Position numbers and translations under genes: made by a program. From JBKQVT01 sp052139835 (GTDB lineage: Bacteria > Planctomycetota > Planctomycetia > Pirellulales > Thermoguttaceae), in assembly GCA_052139835.1 (NCBI GenBank), contig JBKQVT010000208.1, positions 1-24,343 of the forward strand: DNA of 24,343 nt, in the 5' to 3' direction. Shown here piece by piece: positions 22,819-24,343 of the stretch (position 1 is its first letter; each line of letters begins with the position of its first letter). Under the pieces are notes generated by a model. It saw only the letters and a list, made by a program, of their open reading frames with translations, did not search any database and was not told the DNA's origin.

Positions 22819-22996
22819 GGTCGTCCGTGCTCCATCCGGGGACTGTCCCCCTTGCTCATCCAGCACCCCGGCATGATAAGCCCCGCCGACCGCCTTGGCA
22901 ATGGGGCCGCGGCGAACTGGCCCGCGCGGAACGGTTGCCGGCGAGCCGGAAAGCATGTAACCTGAACGGTTTCCCGCCACCCGCGACCAACCGCCG

Positions 22997-24214
22997 ATGA
23001 TTCCCGCCGACCGCCCGCCCGGTGCGTTTTCCGTTCATGCCTCGGCGTGGGGCCTCGACCCCGCCGTTACGATGCTCAATCACGGCTCCTTCGGGGCCTG
23101 CCCCCTGGCCGTCCTCCAGGCCCAGCAACGCCTGCGGACCGAAATGGAGCGGCAGCCGGTGCGGTTCCTCACCCGGCAAATCCAGCCCCTGCTGGACCAG
23201 TCGCGCCAGTTCCTTTCCGACCTGATCGGGGCCGACCCGGCCGAGGTCGCCTTCGTCTCCAACGTCACCGCGGCGGTCAACTGCGTGTTGCGCGGACTGG
23301 CGCTCCGCAGCGGCGACGAGCTGCTGTTGACCGATCATGGCTACAACGCCTGCCGCAACGTGGCCGATTACGTCGCCCGGCGCTCGGCGGCGCGCGTCGT
23401 GGTGGCCAGCATCCCCCTGCCGATCCAGTCGCCCCAGCAGGTGGTCGATGCCGTGCTGGCGCGGGTGACGGACCGCACCCGGCTGGCCCTCTTGGATCAC
23501 GTGACCAGTCCGACCGCCATCGTCTTTCCCATCGCGGAGTTGGTCGAAGAGCTTGGCCGCCGCGGCGTCGATACGCTGGTCGATGGGGCCCACGCTCCGG
23601 GCATGTTGCCGCTGGACCTGCGGCGGATCGGGGCCGCCTACTATGCCGGCAACTGCCACAAGTGGCTGTGCGCGCCGAAGGGGGCCGGCTTCCTGCACGT
23701 CCGCGCTGACCGCCGCGAGAGTTTGCACCCCAACGTCATCAGCCACGGCTACAACGTCTGCACCCCCGGCCGCAGCCGCTTCCACGAACTCTTCGACTGG
23801 GTCGGCACGATCGACCCGACGCCCTGGCTTTGCGTCGGCGAGGCGATCCGCTACCTGGGCACCCTGGAGCCGGGCGGCCTGGAGGGCCTCATGCAGCGGA
23901 ACCGCGCGCTGGCCCTTTGGGCCCGGCGGCTACTGGAGCAGCGTCTCGGCCTGCGGCCGGTCTGTCCGGAAGAGATGCTCGGCGCGATGGCGGCGGTGGC
24001 CTTGCCCGACGATCCGCCGTCGGCGGCCGCCGAGCCGCGGTTCCCCGGCGCGAATCATCGCCTCCACGACGAACTGCTGGATCGCTTTGGCATCGAGGCG
24101 CCGGTGATGTACTGGCCGGCCGCCCCGCAGAAGTTGCTGCGGATTTCCGCCCAGGCCTACAACAGCCCGCCGCAGTACGAGCGTCTGGTCGAGGCCTTGG
24201 CAACGCTGCTCTGA
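22997..24214 (+). CDS. Class V aminotransferase, isopenicillin-N epimerase-like
   Basis: A PLP-dependent enzyme of 405 residues, of the class V (NifS/CsdA-like) fold and closest in motif style to the isopenicillin-N epimerase / cysteine desulfurase-like branch. The PLP lysine is Lys222 in GNCHKWLCAPKGAGFL, and the cofactor-binding Asp196 and His199 are in TLVDGAHAPGM. Other family segments are MLNHGSFGACPLAVL and FVSNVTAAVNCVLRGL. The substrate cannot be read from sequence; a cysteine desulfurase is less likely because the usual active cysteine loop is not evident. It stands alone, divergent from dnaB. Confidence 0.88.
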   Translation: MIPADRPPGAFSVHASAWGLDPAVTMLNHGSFGACPLAVLQAQQRLRTEMERQPVRFLTRQIQPLLDQSRQFLSDLIGADPAEVAFVSNVTAAVNCVLRGLALRSGDELLLTDHGYNACRNVADYVARRSAARVVVASIPLPIQSPQQVVDAVLARVTDRTRLALLDHVTSPTAIVFPIAELVEELGRRGVDTLVDGAHAPGMLPLDLRRIGAAYYAGNCHKWLCAPKGAGFLHVRADRRESLHPNVISHGYNVCTPGRSRFHELFDWVGTIDPTPWLCVGEAIRYLGTLEPGGLEGLMQRNRALALWARRLLEQRLGLRPVCPEEMLGAMAAVALPDDPPSAAAEPRFPGANHRLHDELLDRFGIEAPVMYWPAAPQKLLRISAQAYNSPPQYERLVEALATLL

Positions 24215-24343
24215 TCCTACTTGGGCAGCGCCACTTAGCGTGATGATAGCATGGACAAGTGCTGTTGTGTACTGGCTTTAGGAGCGGGCCGCGGAATTGC
24301 GGTTCCCATGGGGGCAAAAAAAGACGATCCTCCGCGTGTGTAT

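Noticed and set aside
21376..22965. 529-codon frame antisense to dnaB, and others opposite argC, argJ, bamA and the permease
   Set aside because: Long opposite frames are expected in this GC-rich codon usage; the real genes carry clear family motifs.
24215..24343. Start of another gene at the right edge
   Set aside because: No start with ribosome binding site and coding-like sequence can be seen in the remaining 129 bases.

Overview
The window is a high-GC, gene-dense chromosomal segment that most likely comes from a planctomycete (Planctomycetota, plausibly Pirellulales or a relative). The lineage call is inference from four observations: a DUF1559 protein, a TPR protein with the C-terminal block I associate with this phylum, a short C4 zinc-ribbon protein beginning MPNATFFVQ, and a Gram-negative outer-membrane assembly protein (BamA/Omp85) with a very long proline-rich linker. 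No rRNA, tRNA, CRISPR array or transposase gene was seen.

Layout from left to right. 296-1720 (+) is gltD. A secreted TPR protein (1799-2920, -) follows. Next come the arginine genes argC and argJ on the minus strand. Positions 5388-7556 look accessory: a hicAB toxin-antitoxin pair and a DUF1559 protein sit among short palindromic repeats, between the core genes argC and aroA. aroA (+) is convergent with a zinc-ribbon gene (-). Upstream of that is a cyclophilin-like lipoprotein (-), divergent from a three-gene plus-strand unit: a membrane-anchored protein, an ABC ATPase and an ABC-2-type permease. The menaquinone futalosine-pathway genes mqnA and mqnC (-) overlap; mqnC has a TTG start. An orphan AAA ATPase (+) is divergent from mqnA and convergent with bamA (-). 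dnaB (-) lies upstream of bamA, and a class V aminotransferase (+) is divergent from dnaB.

How the genes connect. Most are housekeeping: glutamate, arginine and chorismate-derived metabolism (aroA makes the chorismate precursor that MqnA later uses for menaquinone), replication (dnaB) and outer-membrane biogenesis (bamA). The ABC unit is a self-contained export or membrane-remodelling module of unknown substrate.

The most unusual signal is in the intergenic DNA. Nearly every junction carries a tandem array with a strict 7-base period, but the unit sequence differs from place to place (AATCCCT, GGCGGAG, AGCCCCC, AGGAGTT, GAACTTA, CTCTAAG, GGGGCCA). Several arrays contain or touch the stop codons of neighbouring genes, and some form long inverted repeats. 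A 9-base-period array upstream of bamA forms a near-perfect 56-bp palindrome. A two-hairpin BIME-like palindrome of exactly 63 bp sits in frame inside bamA, and related GGTGTGCCAC motifs flank the hicAB/DUF1559 segment. These repeat families are the best candidates for something not previously described.
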